Origin: Amoebidium appalachense
Taxonomy: Eukaryota > Ichthyosporea
Assembly: GCA_963693365.1 (NCBI GenBank)
Contig: CAVNZM010000001.1
Span: forward strand, 7,130,001-7,194,000
Length of the DNA: 64,000 nucleotides
Reading direction: 5' to 3'
This document shows, one piece after another, positions 1 to 40,476 of this stretch (position 1 is the first letter of the stretch; every line of letters starts with the position of its first letter). The translations under genes were made by a program, and so were the position numbers. The notes under the pieces are model-generated. The model saw nothing but the letters and a program-made list of their open reading frames with translations. It did not search any database and was not told the origin of the DNA.

Positions 1-60
1 ATGCAACGTTTCTTCTATTCCCGCTATGCCGTCTGCCTCTCTCTCCCCTCCTCTTGAGCT

Positions 61-97
<37 letters not shown>

Positions 98-167
98 CTC
101 CCTCTCTCTTTCTTTTTCTCCCCGTAATTCCCTTTTCTCTAATACATGCCCCTCCCCCTTCAAACAG

Positions 168-28983
<28,816 letters not shown>

Positions 28984-29604
28984 TAATTGTTTATTGGTTA
29001 AATAGTATATACCTAAGTGTTAAATAGGGGGGTTTTATCATGTGTGTGTGTGTACCAACTAGCCTGTTGAATGTATGTACAGTTAAGTGCGAAGGAAGAA
29101 CAGTGTCACTAATTTTGTTTGTACTCTCATGAGGTGTGTTGCACTCCCTCTCTCTCCCTCTCTCCTTTTTTTTTTTCGTTGTAGGGTTTCGTTTGTTGAT
29201 GTCGAATGTTTGTTGTTGAACAGAGCATTTCTTCCCTGCTCTTTCTGTTTCAGTTATGTTTTTTCCCACCCCCTAGCCCCGTGTGAATTTTTGCTTCTTC
29301 CGAATGAACACGTAAATGTTGACACCTCACTTACCCGCATGATCTATCTGGGTAAGCTGGAGGTTTCCGACTATTCTGACGAGTATTCTGTACATTATTG
29401 TAACAGACACGGCACGAGGCTTTTCGTGAACTATTGGCTTCGTTTTAGAATAGTGGCTTCCTTTTCATGTTTTCTGTATGACGACACACCACCAAGCTGT
29501 GTGTCACGCGCAAGGGCTGAGGAATTGGTGGTTGGGACTACTGTGTGACGTTCTTTTTTTTTTTTTTTTTTTTTTTGTTGTTGGGGGCAGGGGGCAGGGG
29601 GCAA

Positions 29605-29639
<35 letters not shown>

Positions 29640-31122
29640 TACTAAATCACACATCCATATGCTGGATGACATCGACTAATTAATTGTGCCAAATAAATTG
29701 GCATAACAGAAAAAAACTACTAAAGGGCAGTCACTGTGATGCTGTGTATGTACGGTGCGTAGTTTTAACTGCTTGCCTGTGGTAGTACATGGCACATGCG
29801 CGGTTGTGCATGTACTGAAACTATATGTTTGTATATGAGTGTGTCGACATGCCTCTGTACATGTGTGATAGAGTGTGTGTGTGTGTGTGTGTGTGTCTGT
29901 GTGTGTGTGTGTACGTTATGGGCGGGCATGCGCGTCTGTGTGTGCTCGTGCGTGTGTGTGTGTGCTCGTGTGTGTGTGTGATTGTGCGTGTGGGTGGGTG
30001 GGTGGGTGGGTGGTGTGTACATGAACTGTGCGTGTGTGTGTGGCAAGTTCTAGCTAGGTGGATGTTCGAGGGGACAAGGGGGTGAGCCGGGGGATTTGAA
30101 GTGGGTGAAAAGTCATGAGTGTGCGCTGAAGAAGCCCGACTCTCACTGCAGTGAGAGATTGAAGAGGGCGTAGAGAAGTAGGACGAAAAAAAAGGGGGAG
30201 GGGGGGGGTTAAGCTTCCTTTTGGGAGGACGGGTTCAAATGGCTGCACTATGATGTAGTAAGCATGTAGCATATTATGCATTCAATAACAAGCACATGCA
30301 CACACACCGTTACACCCCTCCCTCCTACCCCCCCCCCCCCCCCCCCCCCCTCTCCCCACACGCACTCACACATGCCCACGAGAGTTCACCCCCGGCCCCC
30401 CCCCTTGGAGTTCTATGCATTCCCCCCTCCCCCCCCCTCCCCCCCCTCCCCTCGCCCACTACCACCACCACCACCACCACCACCACACACACACACGCAC
30501 ACATATATACACACATACCATGCATGACCAACGGTCACTGTGACACCAAGTATTCACCGAGGCACACACTCACTAGCACACACACACGCACACACACGCA
30601 CACATACAAACATACACACACACATACTCTGAGACTCATAAGAAAGCACCCACGCACGCAAATTACACATGCTCATAGTATTACAACGAAACGACAAACG
30701 TTCATCAATAGTATTTCTACCTCATGATAGGTTATTCAACAATGCCCCTGGGCATGGTGTCCTTCGACCTAACTTATGGTCGGGTTTGTTTTAAGAAAAG
30801 TCTTCTATAACTTAAGTGGATCATCGGCCAATAAAGTGCAATGATCCCGATCATTGAACGATCATTGACCCATGCAGGGACTGTCACATCCTACCCTTTC
30901 CCACGCATTCTCAGGTACTTTTTGGGCAGACCAATAAGAGCCATTGACCCAGATCGAACATCACACACGGTTTATCTGCACACTTTCTACACGGTACACA
31001 CACACTACATCTAAGCATGGTGTGAGTGTATGTACCAGTCGGGTGTGAGCACAAAACATTTCGAATTGCTATCATACGGTTGCGCCCTCTTCTTTGATCC
31101 CTAATCCGAAACCCCCCCCCCC

Positions 31123-31153
<31 letters not shown>

Positions 31154-31867
31154 ACAGCAACTCCTCCCCCTCCCCCCCCTTCCCCTGTCCGGGACCCACG
31201 GCACCAATACATTCCATCCCTACCCCTCTCCCTTCCCCCGTTGCGCACCCGAAACAACAAAAGCCCCCCCCCTCTTCCCCCCTCCCCCCCCCCCCCCCCC
31301 CTCCCATATGACCCCCCTTCATGTTTTCCCGTCACGCCGGCTACAAGCACATTATCCCCCCGCCCATCCCCTCTCCCCCCAACCCACCCCACCCCCCTCC
31401 CCCAGCCCCAACCCTTCCCCAGCCTAATTTCACCGTGACCCCCTCCCCCCCCCTTCCCCCCGCTGCCCCTCCCACAACCTATATTCCATTTGAGACCTCC
31501 ATTCCACCCCATCACTCCCCCTCCCCCCCTTCCCCCCCTCCCCTACCGTTTCCTCCTGTCCCACCATTTATTCACTCAGCCCCCTCCGTCTGCTTTTCCA
31601 CATCCACTCACTTAGATCCCCCCTTCTCCCCTCCTTTCTTCCTACCCTCCCAATCAAACTCTCCCCCCCCCCCCGCCCCTCACACACACACACACATCTC
31701 TCCTACCCCCATGTGTTTTGGGTGGGGGTAGGGGGGGGATCTACCCACTTTACCACCAAATGCATCTTTGATATTTTAGCCGGCCTCTGTTGTCTGATTG
31801 GCGGTATTCCGGATGAACCGATGAACACAAACGTGGGGGGGGGGGAAGTGGGCGAAGGCCAGGTGGG

Positions 31868-31938
<71 letters not shown>

Positions 31939-32727
31939 GGAGGGTTCCAAGCTGCCCGTGTTTGATGGGTAACTACACAGCCCGGTAAAACCGTCTCCCC
32001 CACCCTCCAGTCGCTCCAATATATCACCCAAAAGACTCTTTGGACTTTCGATCTCCCCCCCTCCCCCCTCCCCCCCCCCCCCCCCTCCCCACCTCCCCCC
32101 CCCCCCCCCGCCCCCCCAAAAAAACCCCACCATCCACCCACCACTGCCCCCAACCCTCTCGCCCGGTATTCCCTGGTGGTGATTTTTCTAAATATTCGGG
32201 CTGGAAAAATCCGCATTGTAAACTTTCTCAACTTAGAAAAGTTTTTGTTCTAGGAAATATTTTAAGGGGTACCGGGGGGAGGGAGGGGGGAGAGGGGGGA
32301 GGGGGCCGGGGATGGGGGAGAGGGGGGGGACGGAGGGAGGGGGAGGGGGGTTTGAGGCAAAATTTCATTTATACAGGATGGCGTAGTGAAAAATGCACAC
32401 GTTTCATTTTTTGCACCACACGGGCCAATGAAAGCAGGCCGTAGGCATTCCATGCCAAATGGGCAAACATATGCCAATTGCAAAAGACCGTTACCATAAA
32501 AGGATTTATGGCGATCCAGCTTTGAAAATGTAAGATGTATAACTGTCCATTAGCAATCCTCCATTGGCGATATTGAAAACCAACCCAACGTATAGGTAGG
32601 CTAATATGGTCCTCAAATAGCCCAAGAAATCACCGTTAGGCATGGTTCGCCTCAGAGTCGGCCCAAGAAATGCACTAAACATAGACTCATTTTCTATATT
32701 TAGGCGTAATTGTCAATTTCTTTTGTG
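28984..32727. other. Gene-poor spacer between convergent kinase and protease genes
   Basis: 3.7 kb without a supported gene. It begins with the 3' untranslated region of the kinase (an AATAAA lies at 29692-29697, rather far from the stop). It then holds (GT)n near 29875, (CCA)n near 30465, C-rich sequence 31112-31680, and G runs at about 29607-29637 and 31868-31936. ORFs here have no recognisable family. Confidence 0.7.
31868..31936. repeat. Poly-G run of about 69 nt
   Basis: Uninterrupted G run on the + strand in the kinase-protease spacer. Confidence 0.95.
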
Positions 32728-33032
32728 CTAACGGGCCAATGGCAGCCCTGACCCGGGGGCAAAACCCACGCGGTGATTCCTGCGATTGAAATAGACCACC
32801 TGGCCACGGAACACTGGGTCACCCATGATGGTGGTGTTGAGCTGTTCCAGGAGAGAGAGGTCCCCTGATCCGATTAGGTTTAGCAATGGACCGATTGAGA
32901 TTGTAATTTGGTATTCTTCGTAGGAGGACTAAAATGTATAATGGGTGATTGTCATGGGGAAAAAAAAAAGAGGGGTAGTGGGGAGCGCCCCCCGGGGGGG
33001 GGGGGGGGGGGGAGGAGGGGGAGGAGGGGGAA

Positions 33033-33119
<87 letters not shown>

Positions 33120-33195
33120 ACAGAATGTAGCACAGAGTGCAAAGCACACAATCATAACGACGATGCCATAATCATGGACAACACCATGCAGATTT

Positions 33196-33235
<40 letters not shown>

Positions 33236-33680
33236 CGGGGCGGGATGGGAGTGAAAGAGGGGAGGGGGGGGGGGGGGGGGGCAATCATGCTGGATGGCCC
33301 ACTAATTTATCTCACAGCCGCCTTCCCCTCCCCCCCTTGAGTGGCTCAAGGGGAAGGGGCTCTAGGGTGGCGTGGGTGGGCGGGTTGTGTGGTGTTTTTT
33401 TTTTTTTTCCGGGAGGGGGGATGGGGGGGGGGGGGGGGGGGGGGGGGGGGTGCGGAGGGGGGGGGAGGGGGGGGGGGGGATGGGGGGGAGGCTTCACTCA
33501 CCTGGATTGCGTTCTGCTTGAGGCCATCCGGTGTGAGCTGGAAGAGAACTTTGGACTCCACCTCCACGGCAACGTTACCTCCAAAGTGCACAGCCAATCC
33601 CTGGAAGGCAGGTGATACCTTGGCACCGGGTATGACGGCCTTCTTGTGCCAGAAGTTGTAAATCTCACCAGATGAAAGGC
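32728..33680 (-). CDS. Pepsin-family (A1) aspartic protease, C-terminal two exons
   Basis: Endopeptidase family using two catalytic Asp residues; only the C-terminal part is secure here. The final exon (32928 down to 32728, 67 codons with TAG) begins after TTTTAG and encodes LEQLNTTIMGDPVFRGQVVY followed by FNRRNHRVGFAPGSG. This matches the conserved A1 end (x-x-G-D-x-F-R-x-x-y-V-x-F-D-R-x-x-x-R-V-G-F-A). The preceding exon (33680 down to 33502) encodes PAFQGLAVHFGGNVAVEVES and ends CAG|GTGAGT in phase 0, which fits. Its start follows a poly-A tract instead of a pyrimidine tract and is uncertain. On the sense strand its donor is followed by poly-C. Upstream exons are given separately because their phases do not join cleanly. 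Confidence 0.72.
33033..33118. repeat. Poly-G run of about 86 nt
   Basis: Longest homopolymer in the window. On the sense strand of the protease gene it is poly-C. It lies in the intron between the last two protease exons. Confidence 0.95.
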
Positions 33681-33681
33681 C

Positions 33682-33737
<56 letters not shown>

Positions 33738-34579
33738 ATACGTATATGTGTGTGTGTGTGTGGGGGGGGGGGGGTGTTAAAGGAGAGTCGGAGGCCGGGG
33801 GGGGGGGGGGGGGGGGAGAAGGAGGTTGGTGGTTTGGAGGTGAAATGACGGGGTGAAAATGGAGTTAACGGGTAAAGGCTACTGGGTTGATAGGTAGATA
33901 TGTGAGGCAATGTGTGTATGTACGTGTACGTGTGTGTTTGGGTAGGAGGGGGGTGGGTGGGGAGCGGGGGGAGGGAGGGGGGGGGGCGTTGGGGGCGGTG
34001 CATTGGTGGGGGTGGTGAGGGAAAAAGGGACGGAGCAGATGGGTATGCAAGGTGGGGGGAAATGTCGTACTTGCTGTGTGCCTTTGCACAAAAAAGGAAA
34101 AGAAGTTGGGGTTTGACTCGGGGGAAGGGGGGAGGAGGGGAGGGGAGGACGGAGGGGGTAGGGGAGAGAGAGAGGGGGGAGGGGGGGAAGGGGTAGGTGG
34201 ATACAGCGTTAACACGATACAAGTTTTTCTTCTTGTTGATATGTGTGGGTTTTGCTGCGTGCGCCTTGTGTGTGTGTGTTATAACGTGACCCACATTCCA
34301 TATTTAACTCCGTTAACTCGTGGTGTTGTTTTGGCTGTAACGGTAGTCAAATGAACTTTTATGCGTATGCGGGTATACGGTACTACATGTTTTGAACTGG
34401 GGCAGACTCCAAGGAAAGGGGGGAATGGGGAGCAGGGAGGGGATGGTGGTGGTGGTGGTGGTTGGGTGGGGGGTGGGGGGAGGGACGGGAAGGGAGGAAA
34501 GGGGCGGAGGGAGGGAAGGGTAGTTGACGGAGAAGGGGGGGAGGGGGAGGAGGGGGGGGGGGGGGAGGGAGAAGATGAC

Positions 34580-34683
34580 CAAGGTAGAATTTGTCCGGAG
34601 AAAGGCCAGGGGTTGGGTGGGGATATATGGGTGAAAGTTCAAAGCTGGATTAAAAGAGCAGACCAATTGGGGGGCACCGGGAA
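34580..34683 (-). CDS. Tentative upstream exon of the aspartic protease
   Basis: Minus-strand reading after the acceptor CTGAAG gives PGAPQLVCSFNPALNFHPYI and continues to a GTCATC donor that is quickly followed by poly-C. QLVC resembles the segment after the second catalytic loop in BACE-type proteases. It ends in phase 0, while the next exon as drawn needs phase 1, so an exon may be missing or a boundary is wrong. Confidence 0.35.
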
Positions 34684-34845
34684 CTTCAGAATCCGTCCGA
34701 AAGCCGCCGACAAGTAGGGGGCCGTGTGTGTGTGTGTGGTGGTGATGAAGGTGGTGGTGGTGGGAGGTGGGGGGAGGGGGTGGGGTGGGGGGGGGGGGGG
34801 GGGGGGGGAAGTAGTAGGACGGGAGCGGGGACGTGCAGAGAGTCA

Positions 34846-34877
<32 letters not shown>

Positions 34878-35070
34878 GCTTGGTGTAGGGCATTGTTTTT
34901 AGGAATTTCACTCTGCCTCCCTCCCCCCCCCCCCCCCCCCCCCACACCCCCCACCCCCCATCCTCCCCCAAAAAAGATGGGGAGGGGGGGGAAATGCCTG
35001 GACGGTAGGGGCGAGAGGGGGGGGGGGGGGGGGGGGAGGGGGCACGTATTATCATTCACTCTCGTATGTG

Positions 35071-35112
<42 letters not shown>

Positions 35113-35321
35113 CGGGAGGAAGGGGGGGAGAGGGGGGAGGGGAGGGGGAAGAAAGGCAATAGGATGGGAGCAGGGTGCGCAGAGGGTTGGGGGCGGCAGG
35201 GAGGGGGGGGGGGGGGGAGGGGGGGAGGGGAAGGTACCGACGGAGGATGTGTGTGTGTGTGTGTGTGGAGGTGGGGAGGGGGCCTGGAGGGGGGCACGGG
35301 AAAAGGCATTTCAGTCACCTT

Positions 35322-35445
35322 CAGGGAAATCGACCGCATTAGCTTCTCTCAGAGCCTCAATATTGCCTTTCAGTTCCTGCTCGTGTTCATGTACATGCTT
35401 GTAGTGCCCGAATCAACAACGGCGGGTCAGCCCTCTCAGGTATAT
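35322..35445 (-). pseudogene. Second catalytic-site exon of the aspartic protease, with an apparent frameshift
   Basis: One minus-strand frame reads AVVDSGTTSMYMNT, the A1 second active site (D-S/T-G-T). It hits stops on both sides. Another frame over the following bases reads EHEQELKGNIEALREANAVD and on to FPEG, then GAAG|GTGACT, a good donor. BACE-like proteases have exactly this order (DSGTT, then a helix, then F-P-D/E-G). One missing base would join the two. Either an assembly error in this repeat-rich DNA or a broken gene. Boundaries are approximate. Confidence 0.4.
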
Positions 35446-35572
35446 AAAGGCTTTCGTTTTTTCTTTTTGTGGACTTCACTTTTATTTCGATCTCTTAGCT
35501 GTCACGTCAACTTTGTTTCCCGATTCTTCACCATGGCAGGTATATAAAGGCTTTCGTTTTTTCTTTTTGTGG
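35437..35572. repeat. Exact 36-bp direct repeat, copies 100 bp apart
   Basis: 35437-35472 and 35537-35572 are identical and begin CAGGTATATAAAGGC. The repeat contains a TATA-box-like TATATAAAGG on + and lies at the edge of the protease catalytic-site exon. Confidence 0.9.
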
Positions 35573-37305
35573 TGGGAAGGGGTCCCACTCAGGGGAACGG
35601 TGTGTGTGTAGTGCGGCCCTGTCTATTCCTACTGCTGTGAGAGTGTGGGGACATCTCCCTTCCGCGGAGTTTCTCGCTTGAGGGGTGGTTTCTTCGACAT
35701 CTGGTGGCCCACTGCAACTTACGGTGACTTCTACACGCTATCTACGCTTCTACGCGAGCTATTGGCGGTGGGCTGCTGCAACTTCTTAACTTCTTCAACT
35801 GCTTCTGCGCTGCGTGAGTGGAGGGGTAGCTACTGGGTCGTCGAGGAGCTTTCCTTGTGGCTGCCGTGTTTTCAGCCTTCAGCAGTATGGCAATGACTGG
35901 GTTTGCTTGCATGCATTCTGTAGTTGTGTTTTCCTATGTGTCCTGCCACAACTAGGCCACCTTATCAAAGAGTTAGAGCTCAGCTTCTGCGTTTTCTAGG
36001 GGACGGGCCTGTGGGCATTGTTTTCTCGCTCGGATTTGGTCTGCATTGCTCTTGAAAGGGCTGACTTGCTTGCTGTGCCCCGGTAGGTTTTGAGGGGGGC
36101 CTGTTGGTGGGCAGCAGTAATGATGTCTTCTTGCGGAGTGTGGCCTGGTCATCATCGCTACATATGACTAGTTGGAGCAAACTAGTTTCTGGTGTCCTTT
36201 GGTCACTTGTTGTTTATTTTCTATTTCATCGCTGTGGCTCTTTCGAAGTCGGTTATTTTGATGGTCATGTAGCCTGTGGCTGCACGTTGCCTTCATATCC
36301 ACTGGACCACTGATCAATAAATCCCAGTCAAGAAAAAGAAAAATAACATGTATCTTCTATCCAAAGTCCGGTATATCCCTCGAGTTTTTTCTTTATTCCG
36401 GGATATCTGCGATATCTCGCCTCTCTATTATCCATGAGCACATCAATATAAAGTCATTATTAAAAAAAAAAAAAAATTCACCATCTTGCCATTTATGGAA
36501 ATACTCTCCAGTTTCAGCGAATAGTATGCCTTGGTTGGAGGGGTGAGCGAAGGTGGCTTGCTGGAGCCCACCTAAATAAGGAAATGAAATGCAACCATAT
36601 TAGGAAGAACCACCACCAATCAAATGCAAGACCTGCGAGCCAATTGCGCAATAGGGACATGTTAACGGCGCTTGCCCAAATGTGGAAATAGGATTAGCAA
36701 CTGAAATGAGATCTGAGATCTAACATCAAGAATCAAATAGTGTGTTGTGTGGGTATTTTGGTTATGGGACCAAAAGCGCTGTGCGCATATGCACCAAGCT
36801 GGTGCGGGTGTGCCCATCCACCAACCAGATCGCCGGGTCCGGATTGTCACTATGCCGCAGTGGGGCTGGGTGACAGGGGTGGGTGGGTGGGTGGGTGGTG
36901 GTGGGGGAGAGGGAGGGAGGGAGGGGGGGGGGGGGGGGGGGGTGGGGGGGGGGGGGAATGGAAACCTTTCTGATAACAAACCCTAAGGCCGAGAAACCTC
37001 AAATTTCTAGACCCTACAATCAATTCACCTGTTATGCATAGCTTATGAGCTTATGTTATGGATATTATAAGCGAGTGACCCCTGTATGTGCCTATAGGAG
37101 AAATTTCTTTACTCTTGCAGGTCTTAGGTGTCCTTTGTAATTACCTTGGGCAGAGGGCTGGTTAAACGGCATTGCAGACTTTGACATTCAAGTTGATAGA
37201 AATGCCTTGCAATCGCAAGTGAGTTGTCGGTTCCCAAGTTGAATAGACACAAAGATTGCTGGCCGTGGAAGGGAGGATGTGTGTGTATGTGTGTTATTGC
37301 ATCCA

Positions 37306-37358
<53 letters not shown>

Positions 37359-37630
37359 ACGCACACAATATAACGAAAAGCAAAATAAAACCCAAAAGCA
37401 ATGCACCGGCAGGTGACAGTCAGAACAAGGCAACAAACAAGGCACAACCAAATTTCATTTTTTCGCTGCCACATACAGACAGCACATTTATTTCCAACCC
37501 TGCTTTTCACACTACACACATCCTCGCCGGCGAGGAGCACTTATGGCACCACTCTAGTCACGTGACAACCACGTGTCCAGGCGGTTTCCATGGCAAAGGG
37601 CGGGAAATGTGCGGGATACCCAGTGGGTGT
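35445..37630. other. Spacer with a high-complexity 0.7-kb segment ending in AATAAA
   Basis: No supported gene. 35580-36340 is unusually free of simple repeats. It starts just after the second TATA-like repeat and ends with AATAAA (36316-36321) followed by an A-rich AAGAAAAAGAAAAAT. It could be a non-coding transcript, a retroposon or missed protease exons. 36890-36960 is G-rich, and 37310-37356 is (CA)n in the 3' flank of the ATP synthase gene. Confidence 0.5.
37487..37492 (-). promoter_or_regulatory. Poly(A) signal AATAAA of the ATP synthase subunit e gene
   Basis: AATAAA on the minus strand 139 bases after the stop codon. Position fits a normal cleavage signal. Confidence 0.55.
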
Positions 37631-38432
37631 TTACTTGGCGCTGGAATCGAGGTAAGCAACGTACTTGTCCATGTCGAAGCCGGGGGCATCTGGGTCATCA
37701 ACCACTGTAGGGGAATAGACATCAGAAAAAGGCTGCGATTATCTGCGGTGTAAATCTGGTGGCACACATCAGACATCGCCCACGTTCACGTGATAATCCC
37801 ACACAATCCCCCCCCCCCCCCCCCCCTCCCCCCCCCCCCCCCCCCCGCCGGGCGGCGGGGTAGGACCACGCAAAGGCAATCATGGACCTCTGTTTTTCAA
37901 AGCTCTGCATACTTGTGTATGTGGAGCGTGTGGATAGGTGTATTGTGTGTGTGCGCGCGGAAGAGTGTGCAGGCACACACACCAGTGTGCATGTGTGAGT
38001 GTGTGTGGGCGCGCACACACACACATCCTCAGATGCATGCGTTGCGTGTCATGTATTGAACAGCCCGTGACGTGTCCATACCTGCCTTCCCCAATCACAC
38101 ACCTGCATAAACCATAGGCAATGAATCCCCCCCCCCCCCCCCCCCCACCACCACCACGTCCACCACCACCACCACACTCACTCGCACATCACTACCACCA
38201 CCAACGCCTAAGTAAGCAAATAAAGAAGAGGACAGGCAGGCGGGTGAATGATAGTGTGTCCGTGACTGGCATGTCTGGTCTGTGTCCGCATTCACACGCG
38301 CATGACTGTAATAGTAAGCGCGTGCCCGTCTGTGTGCGTGTGCGTGTGCGTGCGTGCTTGTGTGTGTGTGTGTGTGTGTGTGTAAATGTGCATGTGTGAG
38401 CACGTGTGTTTACCCGCGTGTGCACAAGTGTT

Positions 38433-38492
<60 letters not shown>

Positions 38493-39867
38493 GTGCATCC
38501 CCGTATGAATGAAGTCCGTGTGTTTGTTTGAGTGTTAGTGTCTGTGCACACGCGAGTGTGCATGTGCACGATCATGTGCAAAACGTGCGCGTGCATGAGC
38601 ATGTGCATCTGCATGTGTGTCCTTGGGTGCGTGCATATGTAAGTGTGTGCACATATATGTGTATATGCAACCACTAACCGCCCTTTGCAGCCGATGCGGC
38701 GGCCACCAGAGCCTGGTACTCGGCCTCCTTCTGGCGCTGGGCCTCGTGCTTCCTGTGCTCGTACTGCAGCCGGCTCTCCTCGATCTTCGCCACCTTGCGG
38801 TTGTGGAAGAACCCGTACACAACACCCCCGGCGAGCGCACCCCAGCGCGACCACTGTCAATATATCTATATATTAGTGGAATAGTGGAACTTCTGATTCC
38901 TCCCATACCGGTGTTGATTCCCATAAAAAAGATAAACACGGTTTGATGAATTGAACACGGGCAGAGACGGTGACGCAGGTCCTAGTGTGTAACTTCATGT
39001 AAAATAGATATGTAAGGAAGGGTTGGGTTTAGTTAGCTTTAATCGGTGAAGGTGGTAACACCAATAAAGCAAAACAGTATGACACAAATATTCAGGAGTG
39101 AGAGATCAATGCAAACAGAAGGAGATACAGGTATGAAAGGGGCATATACGAAGGGAAGAATTGATGCATGCAAACGTAAGGGGATAAGGAAGTAAAACAA
39201 AGTAAGACGTGCCCATGTCAATACGAAGAAGAGGGATGAGAGTATGAGAACATGTATAAGAGGGGCGAAGAAGACTAGCAACATGCATGCAAGCATAATG
39301 TACAAGAAGGAGGATACAGATCGAAACAACACACATTCAAAGGCACAACAACCCCTTCCTCGTTACAAAGGCCGCCACGTGGACGGACAGACACGAAAAA
39401 TCAGTAAGCATGACATAAAGATCAAACATCCAGCCACAAGCGTCAGATGTATCCCTCCCCCCTCCCCCTCCCCCTCCCCCACACACCCACCAACAAAAAA
39501 GGAGCGAAAAAAAAAACATTCAAAAACATCAGACACCCCCCCCCCCCCCTCTCTCCAACAAGGGGGGAGGGGGGGGAGGGGGGAGAAGGATGGTACACAG
39601 CAACATTTCTTCTGTCATTCTCTAAGAACACATATCTCCTCCCCCTCCCTCTTCCCCATCCTCCTCCTCCTGGAAGCCCTACCTCGGCGCTATTCTTCTG
39701 CCCACTATCTTCTCACACCCGAACCCCCCCCCCCCCCCCTGCCATAACACCAAATTGTGGCAGACCAAAACAACATATAACATGGTGGGTGTTGATGCAG
39801 GAAAAGGCAGACAAGGGAGGGGGGGGGGGGGGGGGGGGGGAGAGAGAGAGAGAGAGAGAGGAGAGAC

Positions 39868-39944
<77 letters not shown>

Positions 39945-40476
39945 TAGGGATGGAGAGAGGGAGGGGGGGGAGAGAGGGAATAAGGTAGCAAGACATGAGA
40001 AAGCAGAGCGACAGGGAGAGAGGGGGGGGGGGGGGGGGGGGGGGGAGAAATATATACAATGAAACCGTCTATTCTCCCCTCCCTCCCCCCCCCCCCTCCC
40101 TCTTGGGCGCACCCCTGAGCTCCAAGTCCGAAAAAAGAATGTCCCCCCCCCCCCCCCCACCACCACCAAAAAAAAAAAAAAAAAAAAAAAAAACCCTCCA
40201 CCCGTGGCCCCAAGGAAAAGCCAAAATACCAATTCACACATTTCTACTACTCCCTTGCACAGGAAAAAAAAAGCCCCTCTCCCCCCAAAAGAAAACGGGT
40301 GAAAAGTGAGAAAAGAAAACAACAGCCATAAAATGTTCACTATTAGTCTATGTAAGAGTGGTTCTGTGCTATTTTCATGTAGGGGTGGAAAATATGAGAA
40401 GGAACAAAATGAAGCAGCCCGACAAAAGGGGTAGAGGACGTACCCTGAGCAAGGGAGATACCGTAGCCGATGCCAT
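37631..40476 (-). CDS. ATP5ME: Mitochondrial F1Fo ATP synthase subunit e
   Basis: Small membrane subunit of the Fo sector that helps ATP synthase dimerise in the mitochondrial inner membrane. Three exons: 40476-40444 ([11 protein letters not shown]), 38853-38679 and 37704-37631, joining in phases 0 and 1 to 93 aa plus TAA; the family is usually about 90-100 aa. Exon 2 encodes [16 protein letters not shown], a membrane helix with the G-x-x-x-G-like pattern of this subunit, then a charged coiled coil ([20 protein letters not shown]). Exon 3 encodes [20 protein letters not shown], like the acidic C-terminus of fungal Tim11/Atp21. Start has a good context (AAGATGG). Donors are GTACGT and GTTAGT. 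It is head-to-head with NTF2. The family call is from pattern; the gene structure is secure. Confidence 0.85.
38431..38489 (+). repeat. (GT)n microsatellite
   Basis: About 29 GT units in intron 2 of the ATP synthase subunit e gene ((CA)n on its sense strand). Confidence 0.95.
39841..39948 (+). repeat. (GA)n microsatellite
   Basis: About 100 nt of GA with few interruptions, next to a G run, in intron 1 of the ATP synthase subunit e gene. Confidence 0.95.

Noticed and set aside
29087-29548. 153-codon ORF after the kinase gene
   Set aside because: Cys/Phe/Ser-rich, no motif, probably 3' untranslated or spacer sequence.
31950-32070. Minus-strand frame reading EIESPKSLLGDILERLEGG
   Set aside because: Looks coding-like for 40 codons but has no convincing splice sites and is flanked by C-rich runs.
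35645-35896. 83-codon + strand ORF in the repeat-free segment
   Set aside because: Trp/Leu-rich with no known relatives; reported only as part of an unexplained segment.
36790-36860. Possible minus-strand exon (reading AIWLVDGHTRTSL) for the protease N-terminal half
   Set aside because: Acceptor and donor are plausible, but no DTG motif or family match, so it cannot be tied to the gene.
38192-38860. 222-codon minus-strand frame over the ATP synthase subunit e exon
   Set aside because: Wrong frame; the correct frame gives the 58-codon exon with consistent splice sites at 38853 and 38679.
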